From: an uncultured Aquimarina sp.
Lineage (GTDB): Bacteria > Bacteroidota > Bacteroidia > Flavobacteriales > Flavobacteriaceae
Direction of reading: 5' to 3'
Length of the DNA stretch: 64,000 nucleotides
Assembly: GCA_947500845.1 (NCBI GenBank)
Contig: CANMTP010000001.1
Coordinates: forward strand, 496,001-560,000
Part shown: piece by piece, positions 1 to 7,961 of the stretch
Position numbering within the stretch: position 1 is the first letter of the stretch
How the letters are laid out: each line of letters opens with the position of its first letter
Program-made: the position numbers and the translations under genes
Notes under the pieces: generated by a model
What the model saw: the letters and a program-made list of their open reading frames with translations, nothing else
What the model was told of the DNA's origin: nothing
Databases searched by the model: none

Positions 1-202
1 GGTAATCATCAAAAGTGTTTTTAGATCTTGAGGCATAGGCTTTAAAAATTGTGACAAACACTTTTTTTATTACCAGATCTAAAACTAAGATGCTAATTAC
101 CAGAATAATAACATCAATTATTAGATTCAAGTATTCTGCAGTGCTTTCTGAAAATCCTTTTGATACAAAGAGATTATAAAAATAACGGGTTAATTCTTTC
201 AT
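1..202 (-). CDS. Mechanosensitive ion channel (MscS-type), N-terminal part
   Basis: The reading frame starts at an ATG complementary to 200-202 and runs off the left edge, so only 67 residues are visible. They begin MKELTRYFYNLFVSKGFSES. A hydrophobic helix (LNLIIDVIILVISILVLDLV) follows, then a basic segment leading to SKNTFDDY. A first helix followed by a K/R-rich linker and a DDY motif is typical of YbdG/MscM-like MscS channels of Bacteroidetes, which release solutes on hypo-osmotic shock. The beta domain and pore helix lie outside the window, so the family call rests on the N-terminus only. Confidence 0.55.
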   Translation of the reverse strand, partial: MKELTRYFYNLFVSKGFSESTAEYLNLIIDVIILVISILVLDLVIKKVFVTIFKAYASRSKNTFDDY

Positions 203-302
203 GAATGTGGTCTAGAATTAATTTTAATGCAAAATTACGTTGCATAAACCATCTTTTACAAATAAAGAAAATCATTTGTGAAAACTTTTGTAAATAGAGC
301 AT

Positions 303-339
303 AAAAAATGCCATCATCGTTTCCGAAATGGCATTTTTT
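303..339. terminator. Bidirectional intrinsic terminator
   Basis: A perfect 12-bp stem, AAAAAATGCCAT at 303-314 pairing with ATGGCATTTTTT at 328-339, encloses a 13-base loop. It has an A tract on one side and a T tract on the other. It lies just past the stop of the TonB-dependent receptor gene and upstream of the channel gene, so it probably ends the receptor transcript on the minus strand. Confidence 0.75.
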
Positions 340-356
340 ATGATGGGTATAGTTTT

Positions 357-3173
357 TTAGAAATTGAAATCTAACCTGGCATAATAATACGCTCCGCTAA
401 ATCCCATTTGCACAGCATCCCAATATCCTCCCGCTTCGGTTTCTCCGTCGTTTTGTTGGTCTGGATACTCGTTAGTAATATTGTTTCCACCTATTGTCAA
501 TTTCAGATTATCGGTTAGGCTATAACCAAGATTGAGATCGGCGACAATTTTTGCACTGTAATTATCTTCAGTATCTGCAAAATCTATGAGAGTGATTTCA
601 CTAAAACGAGTTAAAGCAATACCAGCATTAAATTTTTCCTTGCTATAGGTTGTGTTGAAGGTAAATTTACTTTCTGGAGCAGAAGCCAATAGAAAAGCTT
701 TTTCTCTTTCTCCAAAGAAAATACTTTCATCCAGGTCACCATTCTTAACCTCTTCAATCGTCATATCATTAATGTTACCAGCCAAAGTTGCAGAAATATT
801 TCCAAAATCATAGTTTCCTTTCCATGAAAGTATGATATCAAGACCAATGGTTTCTGTATCCACACCATTGGCAAAAAATTGCGCTTCATTAACATTGGGA
901 ATTTGAGGCGCAGCAAACGTACCCGTTAATACTATTCTATCTTCGACATTAATCAAATAACCGTCTACGGTAGCTGTAAAATTGCCAATATTTGCGGTAA
1001 CACCAACAGCAGCATTTATAGAAGTTTCTTCTTCAAGAGCGTCAATTCCAAAGGATGCTGTAACCGGACTGTTATTAGGTGAAAGTAAGGTTTCGGTAGC
1101 TGTACCACCTTGAAAATCTGTAAATCTTAAATTGTAATAGATTTGTGCTAGAGAAGGAGCTCTAAATCCTGTACTCACAGATCCTCGAATATTGATGTCT
1201 TCAGTTGCTTTTATTCTAAATGCTAGTTTACCGTTGATGGTACTTCCAAAATCACTGTAGTTTTCGAATCTTGCCGCACCTCCTAGTAAAAAACTATCAG
1301 TAATGTCCAATTCTGCATCTGCATAAATCGATAAATTCGATCTCGAACGATCCACTTCATTAGCCGGGCTGTATCCAGGAAAACCTTGTGAACCACCAGG
1401 TCTTTGAATAGCAAGTTCATCAATTCTTTGTCGGTCGTTAGGATCTGTAACAACAATTAATGGTCTGTTTCCGTTAGCATCATCTACTGTAGCTCGAGCC
1501 ACATAATCTCCATTAGAATTTTGAGCTAAACCATCTGCATCAATAAATAAATCGGTTTGAAAACCATCTCCAGATGCATCAAAATCTGTTGTGACGAAAT
1601 TTCCGTTAGGTCTAAAATAAGGTAGATCTAAAAAATTGGTATTAGAATTGACTGCCGTACCATTAGAATCGAAGGTAGCATATGATCCTTCTTCACCAGC
1701 AAAAATTGTAAAGTTCTCTGTTCTATATTCTGTACCAAAAGCTATATTTAATCCTTTTAGAATATTCGGATGGTATTTAGAAAAATCAAGACTAGTTGTA
1801 TTTTGACTTAAACTATGGCCACCAGCATCAAAATCGGTTGGAGAAACAGCTTCCAGAGATGCGTTCAATGTTCCTTTTATGAAATAATGAAAGTTGTTCT
1901 TACCCCAGGTATTATTTATATCAATTTTCCAGCCACTATCTGTTTCTGTTCTAATACCCGCAGAAACAGAATTGTCGATGATATTGGAAGTAATTCTTGG
2001 TGTAAAGCCATTAGGATATATTTCTGTAACCACACGTTCACCACCATTACGGGTAAATGCGAATGCGTCTGTATCACGATAGTTTCTACCACCAAAAACA
2101 TATAATTCTGTTTTTTCTGATAGCGGTATACCCGAATTAATAAAAATATTGAAGCCATCTATGGCAGCCTCACCAAACCCTCTTCTAAAATCGAAACCAG
2201 GTCTGAGTGTTTTATTTTTACTTAAAAACTCTGTGGTAACGTTAACAAAACCTCTTTCACCAACTTCGACCCCATAATTTGCAGTTATTTTTACAGATCC
2301 TCCGTCAAAATCCTGGTCATCGCCAATACGATTTCCATCAGCATCAGTATCTAAACGGTTTCCATCCGTATTGGGAGTCCCATCGGGAAAATCTCCTTGC
2401 GCATTTGTATTGTATGCCCCATAACTAATACTTCCTGTTAATTTATTGACATTATCTTTTAAAACAAGGTTAATCACTCCCGCAATGGCGTCAGATCCAT
2501 ATTGTGCCGCTGCACCATCCCTTAAAACTTCAATTCTTTTAATCGCCGAAGCTGGAATTGCATTAAGATCTGTTCCCGAATTCCCTCGTCCTCGAGTACC
2601 AAAAATATTGATCAAAGAAGAGGAGTGTCTTCTCTTACCGTTAATTAGTACGAGCGTTTGATCTGGCCCCAGACCTCTTAAAGTAGCAGGATCAATATGG
2701 TCGGCACCATCAGAACCTGATTGCTTGTTGGCATTAAAGGAAGGAGCAGTATATTGTAGGAGTTCATTAATTTCTATCTTACCACTTTTGGTTATGATAT
2801 CCTGCATATCTATGATGTCTATTGCGACAGGAGTATCAGTGGCAGTACGTTTTGGACTTCTCGAACCAACAACAACAATAGTGCTTAGAGCCTCTCCTTC
2901 TAATAGCGTTACATCAATTTTTTCTTGAGTTCCTACTTGTATTTCTTGAGTTTGAAAACCTATAAAACTAAAAATAAGGGTTGCGTTGGCATCTACCGCT
3001 ATGGTATAATTACCTTGGTCGTCTGTAGTGGTTCCTTTTTCAGAACCTTTTTCTAAAATATTGACAAAGGGTAGCGGTACTCCTGAAGCATCTGTAACTG
3101 TACCACTAACAATTTGCTGACCTAGACAAATATTAGCAAATAAAACGAATAAAAGAATAGTGAGTTTTTTCAT
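357..3173 (-). CDS. TonB-dependent outer-membrane receptor
   Basis: 938 residues. A signal peptide (MKKLTILLFVLFANICLGQ) precedes a carboxypeptidase-regulatory-like beta-sandwich (about 20-100, with GTVTDASGVPLPFVNI). A plug domain follows (about 105-240, with TLRGLGPDQTLVLINGKRRH and RIEVLRDGAAAQYGSDAIAG). The rest is a beta-barrel ending in the aromatic residue ARLDFNF expected of a BAM substrate. The family imports large or scarce ligands across the outer membrane using TonB energy. No SusD-like lipoprotein is adjacent, so it is not an obvious SusC/SusD glycan system. The ligand cannot be read from sequence. A perfect terminator hairpin follows the stop. Confidence 0.9.
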   Translation of the reverse strand: MKKLTILLFVLFANICLGQQIVSGTVTDASGVPLPFVNILEKGSEKGTTTDDQGNYTIAVDANATLIFSFIGFQTQEIQVGTQEKIDVTLLEGEALSTIVVVGSRSPKRTATDTPVAIDIIDMQDIITKSGKIEINELLQYTAPSFNANKQSGSDGADHIDPATLRGLGPDQTLVLINGKRRHSSSLINIFGTRGRGNSGTDLNAIPASAIKRIEVLRDGAAAQYGSDAIAGVINLVLKDNVNKLTGSISYGAYNTNAQGDFPDGTPNTDGNRLDTDADGNRIGDDQDFDGGSVKITANYGVEVGERGFVNVTTEFLSKNKTLRPGFDFRRGFGEAAIDGFNIFINSGIPLSEKTELYVFGGRNYRDTDAFAFTRNGGERVVTEIYPNGFTPRITSNIIDNSVSAGIRTETDSGWKIDINNTWGKNNFHYFIKGTLNASLEAVSPTDFDAGGHSLSQNTTSLDFSKYHPNILKGLNIAFGTEYRTENFTIFAGEEGSYATFDSNGTAVNSNTNFLDLPYFRPNGNFVTTDFDASGDGFQTDLFIDADGLAQNSNGDYVARATVDDANGNRPLIVVTDPNDRQRIDELAIQRPGGSQGFPGYSPANEVDRSRSNLSIYADAELDITDSFLLGGAARFENYSDFGSTINGKLAFRIKATEDINIRGSVSTGFRAPSLAQIYYNLRFTDFQGGTATETLLSPNNSPVTASFGIDALEEETSINAAVGVTANIGNFTATVDGYLINVEDRIVLTGTFAAPQIPNVNEAQFFANGVDTETIGLDIILSWKGNYDFGNISATLAGNINDMTIEEVKNGDLDESIFFGEREKAFLLASAPESKFTFNTTYSKEKFNAGIALTRFSEITLIDFADTEDNYSAKIVADLNLGYSLTDNLKLTIGGNNITNEYPDQQNDGETEAGGYWDAVQMGFSGAYYYARLDFNF

Positions 3174-3275
3174 GTAAAGAGTGTTTATTTAGGATGATTG
3201 TGATGTTAAAGATATTTAAAAGTTAATTATTTAGACATAATTTTAGTGGAAATGAACATAAATAGAATACAAAAA

Positions 3276-3300
3276 AAGAGCCTTTTTGGATAAGGCTCTT
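3276..3300. terminator. Terminator hairpin behind the small leader-peptide gene
   Basis: AAGAGCC at 3276-3282 pairs with GGCTCTT at 3294-3300 around an 11-base loop. A run of seven A at 3271-3277 gives a T tract when read on the minus strand. It stands 27 bases past the stop of the small peptide gene at 3327-3494, which supports that gene being a separate short transcript. Confidence 0.65.
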
Positions 3301-3326
3301 GTAACTTTAGTTAAAATAATTAAATT

Positions 3327-3494
3327 TTAAAGGCAGACTGAATCAATAGGTAACCGGCATAATGGAGCACCCCATTCACCACCGCAGAGAATACAATCTC
3401 TTTCATTGGTTGGCCATCCACCACCATGAATTTGTTGTTGCTTTTTTCTGTTTAGTTTTTCAACTCCTTCTAGTTTTAAAATACGTTGTAACAT
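3327..3494 (-). CDS. Bacteriocin-like precursor peptide with double-glycine leader
   Basis: A 55-residue reading frame below usual ORF cut-offs. It begins MLQRILKLEGVEKLNRKKQQ, continues QIHGGG, and ends with a Cys-containing core (ERDCILCGGEWGAPLC, last residues DSVCL). The pattern of a short leader ending in LxGVxxLNRxxQxxIxGG resembles the bacteriocin-like/ComC-type leaders common in Flavobacteriaceae, which a C39-peptidase ABC exporter cleaves after the two glycines (24-25). The predicted mature peptide of about 30 residues has four cysteines (34, 37, 46, 54). It has its own downstream hairpin terminator. No exporter or modification enzyme is in the window. The role could be antimicrobial or signalling; that part is inference. 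Confidence 0.72.
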   Translation of the reverse strand: MLQRILKLEGVEKLNRKKQQQIHGGGWPTNERDCILCGGEWGAPLCRLPIDSVCL

Positions 3495-3655
3495 GATTTA
3501 AGGTTTTAAGATTATTCTTGCTAATATAAGTAAGAATTACCCTAAACACATCGAATCTAATAAATAATTAACAGTATACTTATTTATTGCGATTTCAAAA
3601 GTCAAATCTTACAGATCCAATCGTAATATTATGGTAAAAGCTTTTTAATAGAAGA

Positions 3656-4174
3656 CTATTTCACTTTGTAAACCGTAGTTATCACTTGATCAGATTTAGG
3701 ATCATATCTTTCTAAAATAAGGTTTTTCTCCTTATCGAAATGTCCAAGACAGTTATCTTTTTCCCCCATATTTATGATGTAATATCCACTACTTACGGGT
3801 CTTGCTTTTGATATTTTGTTTCCTGATTTACTTAAAAGAGTAATACGATATCCGTTACTCTCTTTGATCAAAGTGTATGAATCTTGATCAGAAGAAGAAT
3901 GTGATTTTTGTACTTGGACCTCTGCATCTGTGTATGTTGCCGCCTGATTTGTTTTATCTTCATCGCCTGGATTGAGTTTGATTTCACTCTTTTTGGTAAT
4001 AACTTCCTGTTTTTTTATAACCTTTTCCTCACCATTTGGCCCTTTGATCCGAATGATCTTAGTCACTGTTTCTTTTGATGAATTTTCCTTGGATTTACCT
4101 TCTTCGGTTTGTGCAACCACTATTGATGCACAGCTCATAAATGATACTAAAGTTAGAATTCTAAAAGTTTTCAT
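3656..4174 (-). CDS. Secreted hypothetical protein
   Basis: 172 residues. A clear signal peptide (MKTFRILTLVSFMSCASIVVAQ) precedes a highly charged Lys/Glu-rich segment to about residue 70 (KIIRIKGPNGEEKVIKKQEV). A more ordered C-terminal part with Tyr and Gly follows (SGYYIINMGEKDNCLGHFD). I do not recognise the family. The mature protein should be periplasmic or cell-surface. It is a single gene, divergent from ychF. A weak TAnnTTTG-type element (TAATTTTG on the minus strand, 4196-4203) lies 22 bases upstream of the start. No function is assigned. Confidence 0.75.
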   Translation of the reverse strand: MKTFRILTLVSFMSCASIVVAQTEEGKSKENSSKETVTKIIRIKGPNGEEKVIKKQEVITKKSEIKLNPGDEDKTNQAATYTDAEVQVQKSHSSSDQDSYTLIKESNGYRITLLSKSGNKISKARPVSSGYYIINMGEKDNCLGHFDKEKNLILERYDPKSDQVITTVYKVK

Positions 4175-4286
4175 TGTGTTTACCTGTTGGACTTCAAAAT
4201 TACAAAAAAATGAAAATATGATATAAAATTCTGTTTTTCAATACCTTACAAACAAGGTGCGATTTTTCAATCTTGTGCATCTGTAC

Positions 4287-4318
4287 TTGTATGATACGCA
4301 ATAATACTGTTATCTTTG
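4287..4318 (+). promoter_or_regulatory. Bacteroidetes-type promoter of ychF
   Basis: TTG at 4287-4289, a 21-base spacer and TATCTTTG at 4311-4318 match the Bacteroidetes sigma-A consensus (TTG, about 19-21 bases, TAnnTTTG). Transcription would begin near 4325. That places any start codon upstream of this point outside the message and supports the ATG at 4375. Confidence 0.7.
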
Positions 4319-4374
4319 CACTCTTAAAAAATGAGATAACTAAAATGTGTCTCAAATACTATTTTACAATTATT

Positions 4375-5469
4375 ATGAAAGCAGGAATCGTAGGATTACC
4401 AAATGTAGGAAAATCAACTTTATTCAACTGTTTGTCAAATGCCAAGGCGCAGAGTGCAAATTTTCCTTTCTGTACTATTGAACCAAATATTGGTGTAGTA
4501 AATGTTCCGGATATAAGACTGGAAAAATTAGAAGAACTTGTGAATCCAGAGCGTGTCATTCCGGCAACAGTAGAGATTGTTGACATTGCGGGGTTAGTAA
4601 AAGGGGCGAGTAAGGGTGAAGGTTTAGGGAATCAATTTTTAGGTAATATTCGCGAAACCGATGCTATTATACACGTTTTACGATGTTTTGATAATGATAA
4701 TATTGTTCATGTAGATGGATCTATAGACCCAATAAGAGATAAAGAGACCATAGATATTGAATTACAATTGAAAGATCTTGAAAGTGTAGAAAAGAAACTC
4801 GATAAGGTAAAACGCGCTGCAAAAACCGGCAACAAAGAGGCGCAAAAAGAAGAAGCAGTTTTATTAAAACTAAAAGAAGGACTGGAAGCCGGGGTCTCAG
4901 TAAGAGCAATTGATATCTCTGATGATGATCGGTTGGCTTATGTTAAACCGCTGCAGTTTATTACCGATAAGCCAGTATTATATGTTTGTAATGTAGATGA
5001 AGGATCAGCAGTTAGCGGCAATGAGTATGTAAATAAGGTAAAAGAAGCTGTAGCTTCAGAAAATGCAGAAGTAATCGTATTAGCCGTGGGTACCGAGGCA
5101 GATATAACCGAGCTTGATGATTATGAAGAAAGACAAATGTTTCTGCAAGATATGGGACTAGAAGAACCTGGAGCTTCTGTATTAATTCGCGCAGCATACA
5201 AATTACTTAACCAGCATACATATTTTACCGCAGGAGTCAAAGAAGTTAGGGCATGGACCGTAAATATAGGTGCGACAGCACCGCAAGCTGCCGGGGTAAT
5301 ACACACAGACTTTGAAAAAGGTTTCATTAGAGCAGAGGTTATCAAATATGATGATTTTGTAAGTTATGGTAGTGAAGCCAAAGCAAGAGAAGCCGGAAAA
5401 TTAGGAGTAGAAGGTAAGGGGTATATAGTAAACGACGGAGATGTAATGCATTTCTTATTCAATGTTTAG
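4375..5469 (+). CDS. ychF: Redox-regulated ATPase YchF
   Basis: 364 residues from the ATG at 4375, the usual length for YchF/OLA1. The frame stays open upstream to about 4273, but that stretch lies before the promoter and is not conserved-looking. G1 GLPNVGKST is at residues 7-15, and the switch II region [17 protein letters not shown] is intact. NVDE replaces the NKxD guanine motif, the hallmark of the subfamily that prefers ATP. A C-terminal TGS-like domain ends with [18 protein letters not shown]. It binds ribosomes and takes part in stress responses in other bacteria. It is a single-gene unit with its own promoter and terminator. Confidence 0.95.
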   Translation: MKAGIVGLPNVGKSTLFNCLSNAKAQSANFPFCTIEPNIGVVNVPDIRLEKLEELVNPERVIPATVEIVDIAGLVKGASKGEGLGNQFLGNIRETDAIIHVLRCFDNDNIVHVDGSIDPIRDKETIDIELQLKDLESVEKKLDKVKRAAKTGNKEAQKEEAVLLKLKEGLEAGVSVRAIDISDDDRLAYVKPLQFITDKPVLYVCNVDEGSAVSGNEYVNKVKEAVASENAEVIVLAVGTEADITELDDYEERQMFLQDMGLEEPGASVLIRAAYKLLNQHTYFTAGVKEVRAWTVNIGATAPQAAGVIHTDFEKGFIRAEVIKYDDFVSYGSEAKAREAGKLGVEGKGYIVNDGDVMHFLFNV

Positions 5470-5493
5470 GCAATTCTAAAAGTATTTTTATAG

Positions 5494-5527
5494 CCTCTTT
5501 TGAAATTACTCAAAAGAGGTATTTTTT
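5494..5527 (+). terminator. Intrinsic terminator after ychF
   Basis: CCTCTTTTGA at 5494-5503 pairs perfectly with TCAAAAGAGG at 5510-5519 around a 6-base loop. TAT and a run of T follow at 5520-5528. It sits 25 bases after the ychF stop. Confidence 0.85.
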
Positions 5528-5722
5528 TGAAATTACCATCTTTTTCATAATACGGCAATACAAAAAATAGTATGCTATAAGAGATATCAATACTATTTTA
5601 AATGCTTTTTAATGTTTTTTCCTTAATTTAAACCAATAATTAAAAGTTCTCATTTACTTGGGGGTATAAATTTTTAGTAATAAAGTATTCGATGGAAGCA
5701 TTGAATAGTATAAATTTATAAT

Positions 5723-7915
5723 TTGGGGGCCTTAAGAATAATATTTGTTTTACAATGCTTTATAGGGAGCGTATGCTTTGCTAATAGTCAGGACTTGGCA
5801 AACAAGACTATACATGATAGTTTATTAACTTATAAAAAAAGGTCTAGTGATTTTCTTGCTCAATATAGGATTAAAGAATCACTAGATTACGCTATTAAGA
5901 TAATAGATCTTGCATATCAAATAGATAGTGACACCTACAAAACTATTGGTCACTATTTGATGGCAAGTAATTATGAGATCGTCAAAGATTTTAAAAATGT
6001 AGAAATTCACTATAAAGAATCCCTTAAATATTCAAAACAAACCAACGATTCAATTAGAATATTACGTAGTTTAAACGGATTGGGTAATGTATATTCTGAA
6101 GGATATAAAAATATTGAAAGAGGACTTTACTACTATAATCAATCTCTACAAATCGCAGAAAAAATTAAGGTCGAATCAGAAAAACTTGCACCAATATTAA
6201 ATATTGGCTGGACCTATATAGATGAAGAAGAGTTTGACATGGCATACCCTTATTTGAAAAGGGCTGAAAAACTAGCCAAAGATTCTGGGGATATTGTTGC
6301 TATTTGCGATGTTAAATACTTACTAGGCAGATATTATGTTGGAAAGAATGAGATACAAAAAGCAAATAAATTATTTAACGAAGTTATAGAAGATGTAGAA
6401 GAAAAAGAAATACTTTCTGTACTTACAGATACATATAAGGCAAAGTCTGACGCTTTCAAAAAACAGGATAATATAGACTCTGCATATTATAATATTAATA
6501 AATATTTGTATTACAAGGATAAGCTATTCGATGAAGAAAAATTGAAACGAATAGAAATTGCAAATGCAAGTTTTAGTTTAGACAAATTTCAAAGAGAGTT
6601 AGAAGTCACTACAAAAGAAAAAGAGTATCTAGCAAAAATAGCAAAGAGCAATAAATTAATTACTATAATTTCAATTGGTCTTATGCTGATGCTTGCCGGG
6701 ATATTTTTCTTTTATCGAGGCTATAGGTCAAAGAAAAAACTTAGTAAAGTTTTAGAAGAGAAAAATGAACAATTAATTCAGGCAAAGATTGAAGCTGAAA
6801 AATTAACCAGTATTAAGTCTCAATTTATTTCAACAGTAAGTCACGAGCTCAGGACTCCACTCTATGGCGTAGTGGGGATTACTACATTGCTACTTGAGGA
6901 TAATGAAATTCAAGCCAAGCATAAAAAATTGCTTAATTCCTTAAAATTTTCGGGAGATTATCTTCTTGATCTTATTAACAAGGTATTGAAAATAAGTAAA
7001 ATAGAATCTAATGCTGAAAAACTTACAAAAACTCCAACCAATCTTCTTCAACTTTCTCAAAACCTATTATATTCTTTTGAATATCAGGCAAAAAATAGGA
7101 ACAATGAACTTATTTTAGAAGTGCAAAAAGAACTTCCTGAAGTACTTAGTGTGGATTCTCTTAAATTATCTGAAGTGCTTATTAACCTAATCGGAAATTC
7201 AGCCAAGTTCACAGAAAATGGAAAAATATGGCTTAGAGTAAAAATTCTGTCAATTGATAAAGACCAGATTACTATTCGTTATGAAGTCGAGGATAATGGT
7301 GTAGGCATTCCAGAAGACAAAAAGGAATTCGTCTTCGAGAAGTTTTCGCAAGTTGGAAGAGAATTTAATAAATCAGAAGGAACTGGATTAGGATTGTCTA
7401 TTGTAAAAAATCTTTTAGAGATGATGAATAGTGAAATTCATCTCGATAGCAAGGAGGGAAGAGGTACAAAGTTTTATTTTGACTTAACATTGGAGATTAT
7501 CGATGAAAGAGGGGGAAATGAATTAAATCTGGAAAATAGTGGTATCAACCAAAAATTTAGAAGGATTTTGGTTGCCGAGGACAATAAGATCAATCAAATA
7601 GTGACTAAAAACCTGCTAAATCTTATTGGATATGAATGTACCATTGTTGAAAATGGCTTCAATGCCTTACAAATGGTTCAAAAAGAAGATTTCGACCTGA
7701 TTTTAATGGATCTTAATATGCCCTATTTAAATGGTATCGAGGCTACGAAACGAATAAGAGAATTTGATCAAACTACGCCAATAATAGCACTAACTGCATC
7801 AGAACTAAGTGAAGTAAAGGCAGAGTGTCTGGAAATCGGCATGAATGATATTATCAATAAGCCATTGAATAAAAATGACCTTAGAGATATTATTGCCAAA
7901 AATCTTTTGCCTTAA
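5723..7915 (+). CDS. TPR-containing hybrid sensor histidine kinase
   Basis: 730 residues. A signal sequence (LRIIFVLQCFIGSVCFANSQ) leads into tetratricopeptide-like helices (about 40-290), probably a periplasmic sensor. One membrane helix lies near 311-333 (LITIISIGLMLMLAGIFFFY). A coiled coil follows, then HisKA with phospho-acceptor His374 (SHELRTPLYG), and an ATPase domain with N-box NLIGNSAKFT, DNGVGIP and GTGLGLSIV. The C-terminal receiver carries DDK-type residues (AEDNKINQ, Asp663 in LMDLNMP, NKPLNK). The only plausible start is TTG at 5723: there is an in-frame stop at 5711 and no ATG before the signal peptide. No output domain or partner regulator is adjacent, so phosphotransfer targets are unknown. 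Confidence 0.9.
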   Translation: MGALRIIFVLQCFIGSVCFANSQDLANKTIHDSLLTYKKRSSDFLAQYRIKESLDYAIKIIDLAYQIDSDTYKTIGHYLMASNYEIVKDFKNVEIHYKESLKYSKQTNDSIRILRSLNGLGNVYSEGYKNIERGLYYYNQSLQIAEKIKVESEKLAPILNIGWTYIDEEEFDMAYPYLKRAEKLAKDSGDIVAICDVKYLLGRYYVGKNEIQKANKLFNEVIEDVEEKEILSVLTDTYKAKSDAFKKQDNIDSAYYNINKYLYYKDKLFDEEKLKRIEIANASFSLDKFQRELEVTTKEKEYLAKIAKSNKLITIISIGLMLMLAGIFFFYRGYRSKKKLSKVLEEKNEQLIQAKIEAEKLTSIKSQFISTVSHELRTPLYGVVGITTLLLEDNEIQAKHKKLLNSLKFSGDYLLDLINKVLKISKIESNAEKLTKTPTNLLQLSQNLLYSFEYQAKNRNNELILEVQKELPEVLSVDSLKLSEVLINLIGNSAKFTENGKIWLRVKILSIDKDQITIRYEVEDNGVGIPEDKKEFVFEKFSQVGREFNKSEGTGLGLSIVKNLLEMMNSEIHLDSKEGRGTKFYFDLTLEIIDERGGNELNLENSGINQKFRRILVAEDNKINQIVTKNLLNLIGYECTIVENGFNALQMVQKEDFDLILMDLNMPYLNGIEATKRIREFDQTTPIIALTASELSEVKAECLEIGMNDIINKPLNKNDLRDIIAKNLLP

Positions 7916-7950
7916 AAAAGACTATAATTATTGTTGTCATAGTCTTTTTT
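7914..7950. terminator. Bidirectional terminator between convergent genes
   Basis: AAAAAAGACTAT at 7914-7925 pairs perfectly with ATAGTCTTTTTT at 7939-7950 around a 13-base loop. The stem begins inside the stop codon of the kinase gene and can also serve the convergent S9 peptidase gene that ends at 7962. Confidence 0.88.
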
Positions 7951-7961
7951 AAGTGCACTAT

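Noticed and set aside
3972..4226. 84-codon plus-strand frame opposite the secreted protein gene
   Set aside because: Antisense to a gene with a clear signal peptide; hydrophobic look comes from the reverse reading of a charged region.
4273..4374. N-terminal extension of YchF
   Set aside because: The open frame precedes the promoter (-7 at 4311-4318) and is not part of the family; the ATG at 4375 gives the normal length.
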